64,000 nucleotides of DNA from Micrasema longulum (lineage: Eukaryota > Arthropoda > Insecta > Trichoptera > Brachycentridae). The translations under genes and the position numbers were made by a program. The notes beneath the pieces are model-generated. The model made no database searches. It was given only the letters and a program-made list of their open reading frames with translations, and was not told the DNA's origin. The stretch is from assembly GCA_022494885.1 (NCBI GenBank), contig JAGVSM010000181.1, forward strand, positions 1-64,000. Direction: 5' to 3'. Within the stretch, counting starts at the first letter, position 1. Each line of letters opens with the position of its first letter. Of this stretch, positions 44,826 through 55,415 are shown piece after piece.

Positions 44826-46850
44826 TTTAAAACCAAAAGCTAGACCCTATGCTATTAAAGAATGGGTCACAAATGATTTATTAGAAAAAATACGAATTGG
44901 AGACATGTTTTATAAAATATGGAAAATTACTCCTACAAATAAATCATATGAAAAAAGAATATAAATTGTTAAGAAATAATGTAACTAAATTGATTAAGAT
45001 TAATAAAACTGCTTTTTATGGAAATAAATTAAGAACATTGCTTCAATGATACTAAGAAAACTTGGGACGAAATAAATAAGTTGATAGGGAAAAGGAGTAA
45101 AAGCAGTTGCGATGAAACCATAAATAAATATTTAATAAAGAATGATACTACTCCTAAAAATATTAGTGACGATTTTGTTGATCATTTTACAAAAAGTTTA
45201 AATAGCATGCTACATCATTGTAATAATAAAAAAACCAATTGATGCGTCAATTGACAAACAACCGCAGAGCATGTTTTTGCCTAGAGCAAAAATAAAAGAT
45301 GTCGTTAATGTAGTTAATTTTTTATTTTTTTTTAATCTGCTGGATTTGATAATATTAGAATGTATGATGTAAAAAACATATTGATTTATTAGGACCAGTA
45401 TTAACACATTTAATTAATTGCATTTTACTCCAAGCGGAAATACCAGAATTACTTAAATATAGTATAGTCAGACCCATATATAAAAGTGGTAAACATTCAG
45501 ACATTAGTAACTATCGACCAATAAGTATTTTACCGGTTTTTGAAAAGATATTAGAAAAATACATGGCTCAAAATTTAATTAATTATTTATCAAAATTTTC
45601 TATAATTGATCAATATCAATATGGTTTCCAAAAGAAAAAGAGTACGGAATTATTATTACAAGATTTTTCAAATGGAATAAATAATGAACTTAATAAAAAA
45701 TATCACACCCTTGTTCTATTTATTGACAATTCAAAGGCATTTGATACAATTAACCATTTAAAATTAATAGACACATTAAATGACATTGGAATCAGAGGAA
45801 ACCTTTTAAAACTTTTCAAAAATTATTTAACTAATAGAAAAATATGTGTCAAAGTATTAGATGAAAATAGTAAAATAGAACACGTTTCTTCGGGGGTGCC
45901 ACAAGGATCAATATTGGGCCCTACCTTGTATATAATATATGTGACAGTCATGTATAAACTATTTAATAATGTCAAACACTATGTATACGCCGATGATACT
46001 GCTTTAGTTGTGTCTCACAAGGATCTCAAAACTGCAGAGAAATTATTGCAAGAAGACTTTTTAAACCTGCAAAAATGGTCCCATGATGCAGGTTTAATAA
46101 TTAATTCAAAGAAAATCAAACTTATGCACATAAGATCACCGAACTATAAAACTCACATAACACCGTCAATTTTATCACATAACTAAACATGTATCCATAG
46201 TGATATTATGCAACCGTGCATGTGTGAAAATATTGAGCAGTATGTTTATTTAGGTTTAACTATAGATTGTAATTTTAAATGGGATGTAAATATTAGAAAA
46301 TTGTGTAAGCGATTGAGAGCAATAAGTAATAGAATGTACATATTAAAATATTATGTCCCTGTTAATACTTTACGAATTATTTATTTATCTCTCTCTGAAT
46401 CAATTATACGATACGCCATAACTTCCTGGGGGTTATCAAGTGAAACTAATATTAATTTTATTCAAACCTTGCAAAATTCTATGATCAAATTGCTACTACA
46501 TAAAGATGTATACCGCCAGAGACACAATATTTCAATATCATTAATGTATAAATCTGTAAATAAATTATCTGTTAGGGCTCTACTTTGGTACAAATTAATT
46601 TGTCAGCATGCGTCGCACTCCGAGTATAAACTCAAGTTGGTACATGATTACAACACCAGGTTTACTAGTATGGAAGGGCTAGCTGTTCCTAGATACTGCA
46701 ATAAATATGGCAAAAGGACACTGTAATACAGTATACTAAAATATTTAACATGTTACCAAACAATATTAAAAATACTGAGTTAATTACAGGAGTGCGACGT
46801 TTGCTCAAATTATGGTTATTAGAAAAAAGTTTTTTGTATTAGTGATAGTT
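44826..46850 (+). mobile_element. Non-LTR retrotransposon relic with reverse transcriptase
   Basis: Longest retroelement here. Upstream debris (KPKARPYAIKEWVTNDLLEK) leads to RT motifs in order: NYRPISILPVFEKILEKYMA, FIDNSKAFDTINH (motif A), SGVPQGSILGPTLY (motif B), HYVYADDTALVVS (motif C, catalytic YADD intact), KWSHDAGLIINSKK and YVYLGLTIDCNFKW. The C-terminus HDYNTRF...VPRYCNKYGKR follows. From 45,563 to 46,726 the frame is broken by a single stop (46,184-46,186), then a +1 shift near 46,735; further shifts lie upstream of 45,500. Jockey/CR1-group by overall pattern; non-functional. Confidence 0.88.
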
Positions 46851-47454
46851 TTTAATTTTTCATAATGTAATCTGTAATTGTTTTTAAAGTAAAATATTGT
46901 TAATGTAGGTTAAGTGTAAATAATCGATGTAATTTATAAGAACCTGCTGACGAGTTGAATGTATGCAACTCAGCAGAACTTTAATTTAAGACTATTTTGT
47001 AAATATTTTTGAAAAAAAACTTTGCGTAATATGTAGGTACGAGTATATTCTCCATTATTTTAAGACAGTAAATGTATGCAAAAGTTAAAAAAAATAAAAT
47101 ATGTTAAAAAATAAGGATAATAAAATAAGTATATTCATAATTCCTTTTTGTTTGGCACTGATTAAAACACCGTATATTTGTTTGTAATTTACATTTTATA
47201 CTGCAAATATTTAGGTACTAATATAAAAGAAAGTAAACATTTTATTGTAAGACGTCACTCCCATTATGTACACAAAAAAAAATATTTTACGATAAATATT
47301 TTTTTTTCTGAAAAATTAAAAAAAAACAATAAGATTAGATTTAAATTTATTTATTTATGCCAAAATACATAATTTTAACTTTACATATTACATTACATAA
47401 CATAACAATAACATTCATTAGAAATATTCGCAATAATATTGCAACAAAAATGTC

Positions 47455-47600
47455 ACGTGACCGTCGTGACCGCCGCGCTGCGCCGCGCCGAGCCGTCAGC
47501 TTCGTTTCCTTCTAAACTGAGAATGAATAATGCAAGAAATTGACGACACCGAGCGAGGCGCCACTAGCTAAAACGCGCGGACTAAAAAACTGGTGTCATA
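47455..47600. other. CpG-rich patch
   Basis: CACGTGACCGTCGTGACCGC then CGCGCTGCGCCGCGCCGAGC in AT-rich surroundings. No exon recognised. It lies inside the block that interrupts the DNA element, so a transposon origin is likely. A 137-codon minus frame beside it (47,634-48,047) is unrecognised. Confidence 0.35.
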
Positions 47601-48289
47601 TGTCAACAGAATGCTATCAAACAAAAATGGTCTTTATGAAATAACGCTCGAAATGCTACTCTCCAAATAGAGAAGCTTGAAATAATATCTGTAATCTGCA
47701 AGTGAACTAAGCAAGGAAAATATACGCACTGGGTTTTTGAATGTTAAAATACAGTATACATTTTGTATTGAAAAATAAGCTGCAATAATCGGAACCGGGC
47801 AATGCGCTGGGTGCGCATTTAGCAGCCTATATTTATTTTTTGAGGAAAATATAAACAGTGACGTTAATTTATAATAAATATAGATTATTTTATTTATTCT
47901 CCTATAATTAAAACTACTATAAAACATTATTATTGGTTGTGAAATATAATGGTAAGCTGCGAATAATCGATTATATGGACGGTTCGCCCCTGCTGTATGG
48001 TCAACTATAGTTGTATTATATATTTTAATATGCAACTGTGTGATCAATATTCAAAAGTAGATATATTTTTAGTAATATGTATTACATTTACATTTTTAGT
48101 AATATTATAAGTTTTGTGTGATTAGTTATTTTATGATATGTATAATTTTTATGTGACAACATTTACAATAACATTATTATGTGGAAGCCTCAAAGTGGAC
48201 TTTATGATATGTATTTATAATATAATTGTATCTTATAAATTTATAAATGTATGTTGGCTTTCCAATGAAATAAAATAAATAAAAAATTA

Positions 48290-48390
48290 ACTTAAGCATG
48301 TGCATTATTGTTCGTTGTGATCGCTCAAATGCTTAGCATGTTTTTAAGCACGTCGATAGTTATTTGTGATTCAGCTATTGGGGTGCAATT
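48290..48390. mobile_element. DNA element copy 2, right part
   Basis: ACTTAAGCATGTGCATTATT then GTTCGTTGTGATCGCTCAAA to TTTGTGATTCAGCTATTG matches 19,999-20,089. Together with 43,826-44,325 it rebuilds one element interrupted by about 3.96 kb. Confidence 0.8.
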
Positions 48391-48599
48391 ATGAATCTTC
48401 TCTATCCCTAGAGGGTGGTTAATTAGGGGATAATTATTTTTTCCATGCGACTAATTTTAGCTTCATACGTATATGGCCACACTGATGATTGAACACGTGA
48501 AATCAAACATGATGATTTTCATTTAGAATATTATTTCGACCTTAAGCATTACCCAAAACACTTAATTAAGTTGAATTGACCAAACCGTATTAGTTTTAA

Positions 48600-49240
48600 T
48601 AAAATAAATAAAACAACCTTGTTTTTAACCACCTTTTTTTTCTTTTCCACCGACCGGTTTCAAAGCTAAACAAGCTTCTTTCTCAAGGTTTACTGAACTA
48701 ATGAATTCTTTCCTAGTTTATTTCATATTATCAGAATGCAGTCAATGAAACAAATAAATCAAGTCTTATTTCTTGAAATGATGGTAATGTGAGCTGTATA
48801 CGTTCGAAACTAGAGAGGAGTGGACTATAAAGTGGAGACTAAAAGTACTTCACGTTGAAAATAAAATATTAAAATTAGACAACTTAGAAATCTTAGAAAT
48901 TAAAAAAGCGATTCATAATAAGAAAAAAATAATCAATAACAAAATAAACAATATTTCTTTTAGTCCTCTCCTATTTAGCTTCGAAAATATTGATATCAAA
49001 TTATCACCCCTGTAAGAAAAAAAAAGGCTTGATTTATTGGGTCCGCGTGTAGTATTTAGTAAACATGATAAAAATAAAATAGGAATTAATTCATAAGTTA
49101 CGTAAACCTTGACGAAAAGGCTTGTTTGCTTTGAAACCGGTCGGTGGAAAAAAAATTAATAAAAAGTTAGTAGTTTAAAACAAAGTTGTTTCATTTATTT
49201 TATTATAATGAATAACCACAAAGTTAGTGCTTCAAATATT
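48600..49240. mobile_element. Foldback element, copy 3
   Basis: Left arm ACCGACCGGTTTCAAAGCTA ... ATGATGGTAATGTGAGCTG; right arm inverse, ending GCTTTGAAACCGGTCGGTGG, then ATAATGAATAACCACAAAGT. Inner part about 150 bases. Non-coding. Confidence 0.75.
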
Positions 49241-49337
49241 AAATTTATTTAATTTAAGCCTATTTTATATTCGTGTGTTTTTTTTTTAAATATACCTCTA
49301 AAAATAAAAGAGTTGTTGAATTTGATACGAAACCGAC

Positions 49338-49435
49338 CTTTATTTTCCATAGTTCATCGGGCAGACCTGACAAGGCACCGCAAGTAGAAGATAAACCAGA
49401 CAATGGCAGTTTCTTCTGAAGAGGTTCTACATAAT
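49338..49435 (-). CDS. Candidate exon of unknown identity (minus strand)
   Basis: Between an acceptor (aagtttaacag) and a weak donor (AAG|gtcggt), 98 nt read as two bases plus 32 codons: YVEPLQKKLPLSGLSSTCGA then LSGLPDELWKIK. Composition and splice-like borders look coding, but I do not recognise the protein. It lies about 200 bases left of the CpG-rich segment and ends in phase 0, the phase in which the ORP9 PH exon begins. An alternative 5' exon of that gene is conceivable, though it does not resemble the expected PH-domain start. Chance or transposon origin is not excluded. Confidence 0.3.
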
Positions 49436-49639
49436 CTGTTAAACTTGGTAAATAATTTACAATAAACGCAGATATAAGATAGTTTAATTCTTATGTTCAG
49501 AGAACCAACGAACCTTAGGAAAAAAGTTAAATAAATCACGTTAATTTTCCGTACAATGATTCCGTGTACGAACGGTTTTATAATTATTCTACGGGTTCAA
49601 AGTCAAGTGTATTGAATGCAAATTAAAGCGAAGGTTTTG

Positions 49640-49974
49640 ACGAATGTACCGAGTTTCGGGCACGGCAGTCAGTCGGTGACGTTACTCGGAGGCCGAAGTT
49701 TCACGGGACCAGCTCTCGCCCGACCCGGTAGTGGTAACGCAGGGGATGCGCCAAGCGGGAAACGAAACGCCGCCACCGTCCGGAAGCTAAATGCGAGCCT
49801 GTTCTGGGAGATCCGCCACTCCCGGTGAGGAGTCCCGAGGTGATATCGCCAATAGATGAAAGGGAAAAGGACTTGGAAGAAGTTTCAATAAATTTAAAGT
49901 GACATTTGACATTCGGAGTGAGCGCAAAACGCTGTTTGTGATTTTAATTATCTGTGTTATAGCAGTTAAACAAG
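49640..49974 (+). promoter_or_regulatory. CpG-rich segment, candidate promoter and 5' untranslated exon of the elongase
   Basis: About 220 bases here (49,640-49,860) are far richer in C, G and CpG than anything around them. A TCAGTC insect-initiator-like motif occurs near 49,668. The segment ends in a plausible donor, CAAG|gtgaat at 49,974; other donors (CCG|gtgagg near 49,827) are possible. The first recognised elongase exon needs an upstream untranslated exon, and this is the best candidate on the plus strand. It could equally serve a leftward gene. No protein recognised in either strand. Confidence 0.35.
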
Positions 49975-50014
49975 GTGAATTATATTTTAGTTACATAAAT
50001 ATTACAATATTATA

Positions 50015-50797
50015 CCGTCGAACTTGGTCATAACGAGGAAGATGGGACCGATTGAATTTGCTCGTTATACCAGAGAGAGGTTTTTTATACAATTGCTATT
50101 GCACATTGTCACTAAGACAAGTAAATACTTTTCAAACAGAACAAAAAATTTTAGGGTAAATTATAATAAATGCTTACAAACATATTTACCCATCACATAA
50201 AGACATTATTACATTTAAAATCGTCGTTTAGAATTGTTTTGCGAACTTTTCCGCTTAAGCTAGGGTTTCCTAGGACAGCGGTGCCCGTATTTTAACGGCC
50301 GTAGTGAACGGTAATGCGGTGGACAGCCGTCGTAACGGTGACTAGAGTGTGGTTTCCTAGGAAAACGGTGTTATCGACACTATTTAACACCGTTTCCCTA
50401 GGAAACCACTCTCTAGTCGACATTATGACGACTGTCCACCGCATCACCGTTCACTACGGCCGTTAAGATGCGGGCACCGCTGTCCTAGGAAACCCTAGCT
50501 TTTCGCCTTCAATATTGGTCCATCGATGGACAACCCCGCGTTTCTTTGGGTACAAAACCATTGGAACAATGCTTCATCGACATTAGTACGATCGCACTTT
50601 CTAATTTTTTTTGTGTCCGCGATATTCTTTTTAAATGCAGGCAAATAAACATTCTTATTATTCCACAATGTTGAAAATGTGGATAAAGGTAGAGAAAACT
50701 TTGTACACACTTTCACATTTTTTGCGCCACGTTCGATTTCACGAATAATTGGCATTTTTTCACGAATTGAGAGACACTTCCTCTTGTTAGTAGACAT
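50015..50797 (-). mobile_element. Tigger-like element copy 2, N-terminal transposase piece
   Basis: One end is TA-CCGTCGAACTTGGTCATAAC at 50,015. On the minus strand 50,495-50,797 encodes 100 residues from MSTNKRKCLSIREKMPIIRE through IERGAKNVKVCTKFSLPLST to VDEALFQWFCTQRNAGLSID, the pogo/CENP-B-type DNA-binding N-terminus. The catalytic part is missing and replaced by a long-hairpin MITE (50,258-50,500). The other terminal repeat was not found; a LINE end begins at about 50,862. Confidence 0.8.
50258..50500. mobile_element. Long-hairpin MITE, copy 1 (TTA/TTT target, Harbinger-like)
   Basis: Almost the entire 243 bp is one inverted repeat: AGCTAGGGTTTCCTAGGACA ... TGTCCTAGGAAACCCTAGCT, arms of about 115 bases around a tiny loop. 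Flanks TTA and TTT. Copy 2 at 63,288-63,520 has TTA on both sides, the target preferred by PIF/Harbinger elements. Confidence 0.8.
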
Positions 50798-50861
50798 GTT
50801 GATAATTTAGGGGTTAGGTTTTAACTGATCTGGTCTAGAACTCATTTGACATCACCCACTT

Positions 50862-51235
50862 GTAATGTTTATTATGTATAAGCAAAGAACCTTAAAAATT
50901 GTGCACAAAATAACACTGGGAAACATACAAGACGACGACATAATATTAGTCAAAAATGCTTACATACACAAATATACCACCAGACAAAAACAACACTATC
51001 ATATTGGAAAAGCAAAGACAAACATAGGACAGTCAAAAATACTACATAATGGACTTAAACACTACAACGACCTACCTTACTACTTGAAAACTTTTACTGG
51101 AGACAAATTTAAAATCAATCTGAAAAAGCACACGATGACTGAACTAACTAGACTAGACGAGACATAAAATGACTAGACAATATAAAATTTCTAATGTAAC
51201 CCTAACGGGTTTTTTAAAATTGTAAATAAAAAAAT
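50862..51235 (+). mobile_element. LINE C-terminus and 3' UTR (GTAACCC..GGGTT family)
   Basis: The plus frame reads HKYTTRQKQHYHIGKAKTNI then GQSKILHNGLKHYNDLPYYL and ends at 51,167. The 3' UTR has CTAATGTAACCCTAACGGGT and an A-rich tail. Same family as 13,905 and 14,400. Confidence 0.8.
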
Positions 51236-52139
51236 AAAAAAACATTAAAAAAAACTCTGTAAAAACCCCCGAATCAAGCATGTCATTCATAAACTACAAA
51301 AGCGGCTGTAAATTGTAACAATGTGGCGAACCGGCATTTACTAAGTTCACAAAACTTGGATTTTTTAAAAACCATATGTGTTCATTTTTTAATATTGTCG
51401 GCGAAAAATCCAATTAGGTACTTAGACACTTACATAGCTATCATACAACAACAACGTACAATGATATTTTTTTGTTGTTTTTAAATAATGATCTTGCGGG
51501 GGAATTGGTTAAAAAAGGGAGTGGAGGAAGAAGGGAAGAGGAAGGGAGGAGGAGGGGAGGAGAATGAGTTCACTTCAATGGAACATCCTTACTTTTCAAA
51601 TCGTTCGTAATGCGACATATTTCCATATTATTTACTTTTATTCCTTCACCGAAAGTACAATTTTTAATCATGTATCTTTATTAAAGTATTTTTTTTAATT
51701 ATATGGGAGTTTCATGATATTTTACCTTGCTTATAATGTACGAGGTTTATATTCGCTTAAAAGGGATAGTTATTTATTGGTTTCTTTAAAAAAAAACAAA
51801 AGAAAAAAAATAAACTTACAATTAAAATTAATTAGGCGACTAAGCTCATTCGTCCTGCAGCACGTTGGATTTATATTTCTGTGGAATTACTACTACGGTG
51901 AAGTTGTATAGTGTGTATTGCATGTTCGTGTAATTAATGTCCTGACGAACAGACGCGTAAGTCTCGAAACAATTATTTACTAACGTTTAACGCAATAATT
52001 CATTGTCAATTAAGAGTTTAAAAATGTTGAATGTGAATGTGTGAATGTGTGTACGTAGACGGGCGGTCGAGTTGAGTATTCTCCGAGTTTCCATTATTAA
52101 AATGAAGAAAAAGGAGGGAGACAGGGAATATCAATTGTT
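51236..52139. other. No recognised gene; GA-rich tract
   Basis: A purine-rich stretch at 51,515-51,565 (GGAGGAAGAAGGGAAGAGGA type). Otherwise AT-rich. Confidence 0.5.
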
Positions 52140-52605
52140 ACAATAGGCTGTTTGAAAAAAACAAAATCCTTGTTGTAAGTTGGACGTATTACAACAGAAA
52201 TGGAGAACATCTTCAAAGCGGGGAAAATGAAACTTAAGGTATTTACCGGGCTTATGACCTGTCATTGGCCGGTTCAAGTGGCCATTTTACATATCGTGTA
52301 AAATTCAAATTTTTGTCTGTTTGAACATCTATGCATCTTTAATAAATCTGATGATTTTTGTGTAGCTCATGAGCTGAAACCTTTATTTATGCGGTTGAAC
52401 TATTTCATTTACACACGCCTAAAAATAAATTTCAACTTTTATACTTCTTGGATCAGTTTGCTTAATCGAGAATATTTTGAGTATGTCCAATTTTTTTTAG
52501 ACAAGAACTGAATCTCTGTTGTAATATGATAATCTCGGATACTTCCTCGGGGGTTAAATCCAGTCCTTGTCGACAAAAATTAGGAGAAACTCAAAATATT
52601 CATGT
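52140..52605 (+). mobile_element. Family G copy with extended inverted ends
   Basis: Core TTGGACGTATTACAACAGAA, GGGCTTATGACCTGTCATTG and GTTTGAACATCTATGC. Then GAATATTTTGAGTATGTCCA ... GACAAGAACTG faces CAGTCCTTGTCGAC ... AAACTCAAAATATTC, a second inverted pair at the right end. Confidence 0.7.
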
Positions 52606-53107
52606 TGTATTTTTTTTATTTGACTTTTTGTACATAAAATAAATTGGACATTGGCGGGCTTATTGCCAAATGGCAGTTTCTTCCAACCAACCAATAAAAT
52701 AAAAAGTGTATTTTTTTTAAGTCGACTTACAAAACATATTTGATAGAAAAAAAGCTGAAGGTACGTATATAAAAATAGAAATAAATGTATATTTGAAAAA
52801 CTAAAAATATACCATTACTTGATGGGAAAGGGGAAAAAAGAGTAAACTGAAAAAGATAATATACCGCCCCGATACTGCCATTGCATTAGGCCACAAATGT
52901 TTAATATTCATAAAATGTATAATATATTTATCATACTTAGATTTTTTTTTTTAATGTTCCTTTAATTTTGTACATTTGAAAATAAATGTATATTTTTATG
53001 TCAAATTGAAGCTGTGCAATGAGTTACCTGAATAAATAAATTAAATAGAAAGCATTGATTTTTTTTTTTACTTAATTTGAAAAAATATGTTCTTGAGAAA
53101 AAAATCT

Positions 53108-53526
53108 AACGTAATTAGGCAGAAAGCAGTCAGCCATAGAAAAGTGAAACTGAGATAATAGCACCTTTATGAGACGAGTGAATAATCAAATCTACACAAC
53201 AGTTGGAATGTTTTTGACTTTGACAAATGATAAACAATGAATACATTAGTTTTTGTTTATTACAAACAAGAATCTTGTATTTGACCAGTTTTAATGAGTT
53301 TTAAAGTACCGTCAGATTTTTCTATTACTGTGGGTGTTTGCAAATTGAGAAATGCCGTTTTTGCGATCGTCACTATTTTCAGAAGTTGAATATGATAGTT
53401 TTTTGTATGAAAGCGGTCTGGTTGATTTTAGCAGAACATAGACTTGACCTTACTGCACCCGATAACACCAATATCTCATTTTTTCAAATTGTGAAATGGC
53501 TGCTTTCTGCATAACTACGTTCAATT
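53108..53526. mobile_element. AATTGAACG-family MITE, copy 2
   Basis: Interior matches 93-530 throughout (AAGCGGTCTGGTTGATTTTA, TACTGCACCCGATAACACCA). The left end is shortened; the right end ACTACGTTCAATT is intact. Confidence 0.75.
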
Positions 53527-53574
53527 GTAATGTTATAAAAAAATATATTAGTTATTAAGATGTTATGAACTAAC

Positions 53575-54062
53575 TTCATCATCATCATCAGTCCCTTTCC
53601 GCACCTAATGACAAACGTCGTGGCGCAGTTGGTTAGACGGCCGACCGTGAAACTGGCGTCACGGGTTCGATTCCCGCCAGTTGCGAGAAAAAATCCATGA
53701 AAGATTTTTTTCTCAATTGGTCTGGGTGTTGTGGTGAATTTTTCATTACCTCCTTTCATATCCCCTCTTTCCCACCTGCTGACAAGCCTCTAAAATAGAG
53801 GATTAACGGGTTATTCCTTTAAAAAAATAAAAAAAAATAGGGCATTGCATCGGTACACCGATCGCAGCGTATCTTGATATTTTTTTATTACATGAAGGTA
53901 AAATGATCAGTCTTACGCTTCAGGTACCAGTATAGGGACTATGAAATAATCTAGTGTAAAAACAGCCTTTCTAATAATAGCTCATATCATCCATGTCGGG
54001 AATCGAACCCGAGACCTCTTGCATGGTACGCAAATGCGCTGACCATTACACCACGAAGCCGA
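53575..54062 (-). mobile_element. SINE family A, minus, interrupted by SINE B
   Basis: On the minus strand the head is complete (GGCTTCGTGGTGTAATGGTC, B box GGGTTCGATTCCC) at 53,990-54,062 and the body runs to about 53,838. The final part (GGTGCGGAAAGGGA, then ATG repeats) lies at 53,575-53,612. Between them sits a plus-strand SINE. Confidence 0.85.
53617..53838 (+). mobile_element. tRNA-derived SINE, family B, nested
   Basis: Head GTCGTGGCGCAGTTGGTTAG (A box) with CACGGGTTCGATTCCCGCCA (B box), then a body GGTCTGGGTGTTGTGGTGAA and an A-rich tail (TTTAAAAAAATAAAAAAAAA). Confidence 0.85.
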
Positions 54063-54330
54063 CTGAACTAACTTAATAAAGCGTAAATAAATATAGAAAA
54101 AGGTTCTTAGCATGAGCGAAACCGATAGAAAGACTCTCGGTCAAAAATTCTTTTTTAGGTATGAGGAGGGATTACATTCACTGTAAATGATTTTGTTCGA
54201 TGACTTCAATGACCGAGGTATGATTTGAAAGTTAATTAATCAAACAAAATTTAATGTTTTTAAAATACGATGCATAAAACTATAATTTAAAAATTACTTC
54301 TGCCCGATATAAACGAATATGGCGTGTGCA

Positions 54331-55201
54331 CAGTAGCGGCGTTAGAGTAGGGCGCGGTTGGGCGACTGCCCAGGGCGCCAGATATAAAGGGGCGCTGCAG
54401 GCGCCCCATTTTATCCTCTTGCTCATCAAGCCAGCCCAACTTGCTGGTAAATTTCCTAAATCTATAGACAAACTCGTTATAGTGGCCCACGATGAGCCTA
54501 TAACTTCTCCAAAAAAGAAATTTGAAGTTGAATTTTTATACAGCCTTTTGGACACTACCTTAATTTCACTTAATGAAAGATTTGAAAAGTTAAATAAGTA
54601 CTCGAAATATTGGTCTTTTCTGTTCAATATAAAAAAATTCCGGAAAAAGCAGACCTTCTCAAACAAAAAAAAAATATAATTGAAATTAACAGTACATTCT
54701 AAATCCGATAAAGATGGTTGTATGTTGTGTGATGAACTCGTAAGTCTGAATATAATTTTTGCCTGATCAGAATTTGGTTAATCCTGTCATTGTTTTGAAT
54801 TTTATCAAATACCGTAACTTACAAGAACTATGTCTAAATTTATGGATAGCGTTGCGAATATTGATCACTTTACCTGTAACGGTTGCTAGTTGGGAAATGA
54901 GTTTTTCTAAGCTTAAACTGATATAAACTTATCCACGATCGACAATATCTCAATCTAGATTGACAAACTTGGCATCTTTGTCAATCGAAAACGAAATTGC
55001 GGAAAACATTAACTTAAGTATTTAAATAAAAGAGTTTGTTGATAGAAAAGCTGTAAAAGTAAAAAAAATATTTGTATTTTTTAAATAAATGGTTATTTCC
55101 TTATAAAACTTGCCTTTTTTCGTATGGGTTGAAAGGGGTGGAAGATAGGGGGCGCCGTAGAAATCCCGCCCAGGGCGCTGTTAGTGCTAAAACCGGCCCT
55201 G
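54331..55201 (+). mobile_element. Internally deleted hAT transposon
   Basis: 871 bp. Ends CAGTAGCGGCGTTAGAGTAG and, inversely, CAGGGCCGGTTTTAGCACTA, both followed inward by a GGGCG/GGCGCC-rich block. Flanks CGTGTGCA and CGTATGTA (6 of 8 bases equal) fit the 8-bp duplication of hAT. The remaining coding sequence includes ITLPVTVASWEMSFSKLKLI, then (after a stop) RSTISQSRLTNLASLSIE, the C-terminal dimerisation region of hAT transposases. The catalytic part is deleted. Confidence 0.82.
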
Positions 55202-55415
55202 CGTATGTAGGTGCAAGAGAACCGTGTGATTACTCTTTAAAGTTAACGTAAAAATTAAACGATCTGATGATTGAAACATTACAGAACATAAAAAAATCCT
55301 CGGAGAATTAAAATAATATTTTTTGCCCGCTTGACAACTTTTTTCGGTCCAATAAAAAAACCGTTACGTGAATTATAAAAATACGTTGAATAAAATGAGT
55401 TTTTTTCAATTTCAG

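Noticed and set aside
47634..48047. 137-codon minus frame
   Set aside because: No recognisable domain and low-complexity composition; lies in the block inserted into a DNA element.
49616..49828. 70-codon plus frame in the CpG-rich segment
   Set aside because: No family match; GC-rich DNA has few stops by composition. Better explained as untranslated exon or promoter.
53484..53759. 91-codon minus-strand frame containing GNRTRDASFTVGRLTNCATT
   Set aside because: It is the tRNA-like head of a SINE read backwards; this kind of peptide appears as a false protein wherever such SINEs are translated.
54280..54679. Long overlapping frames on both strands
   Set aside because: They fall in the hAT element; the minus frame is antisense and the plus frame has lost the catalytic part.
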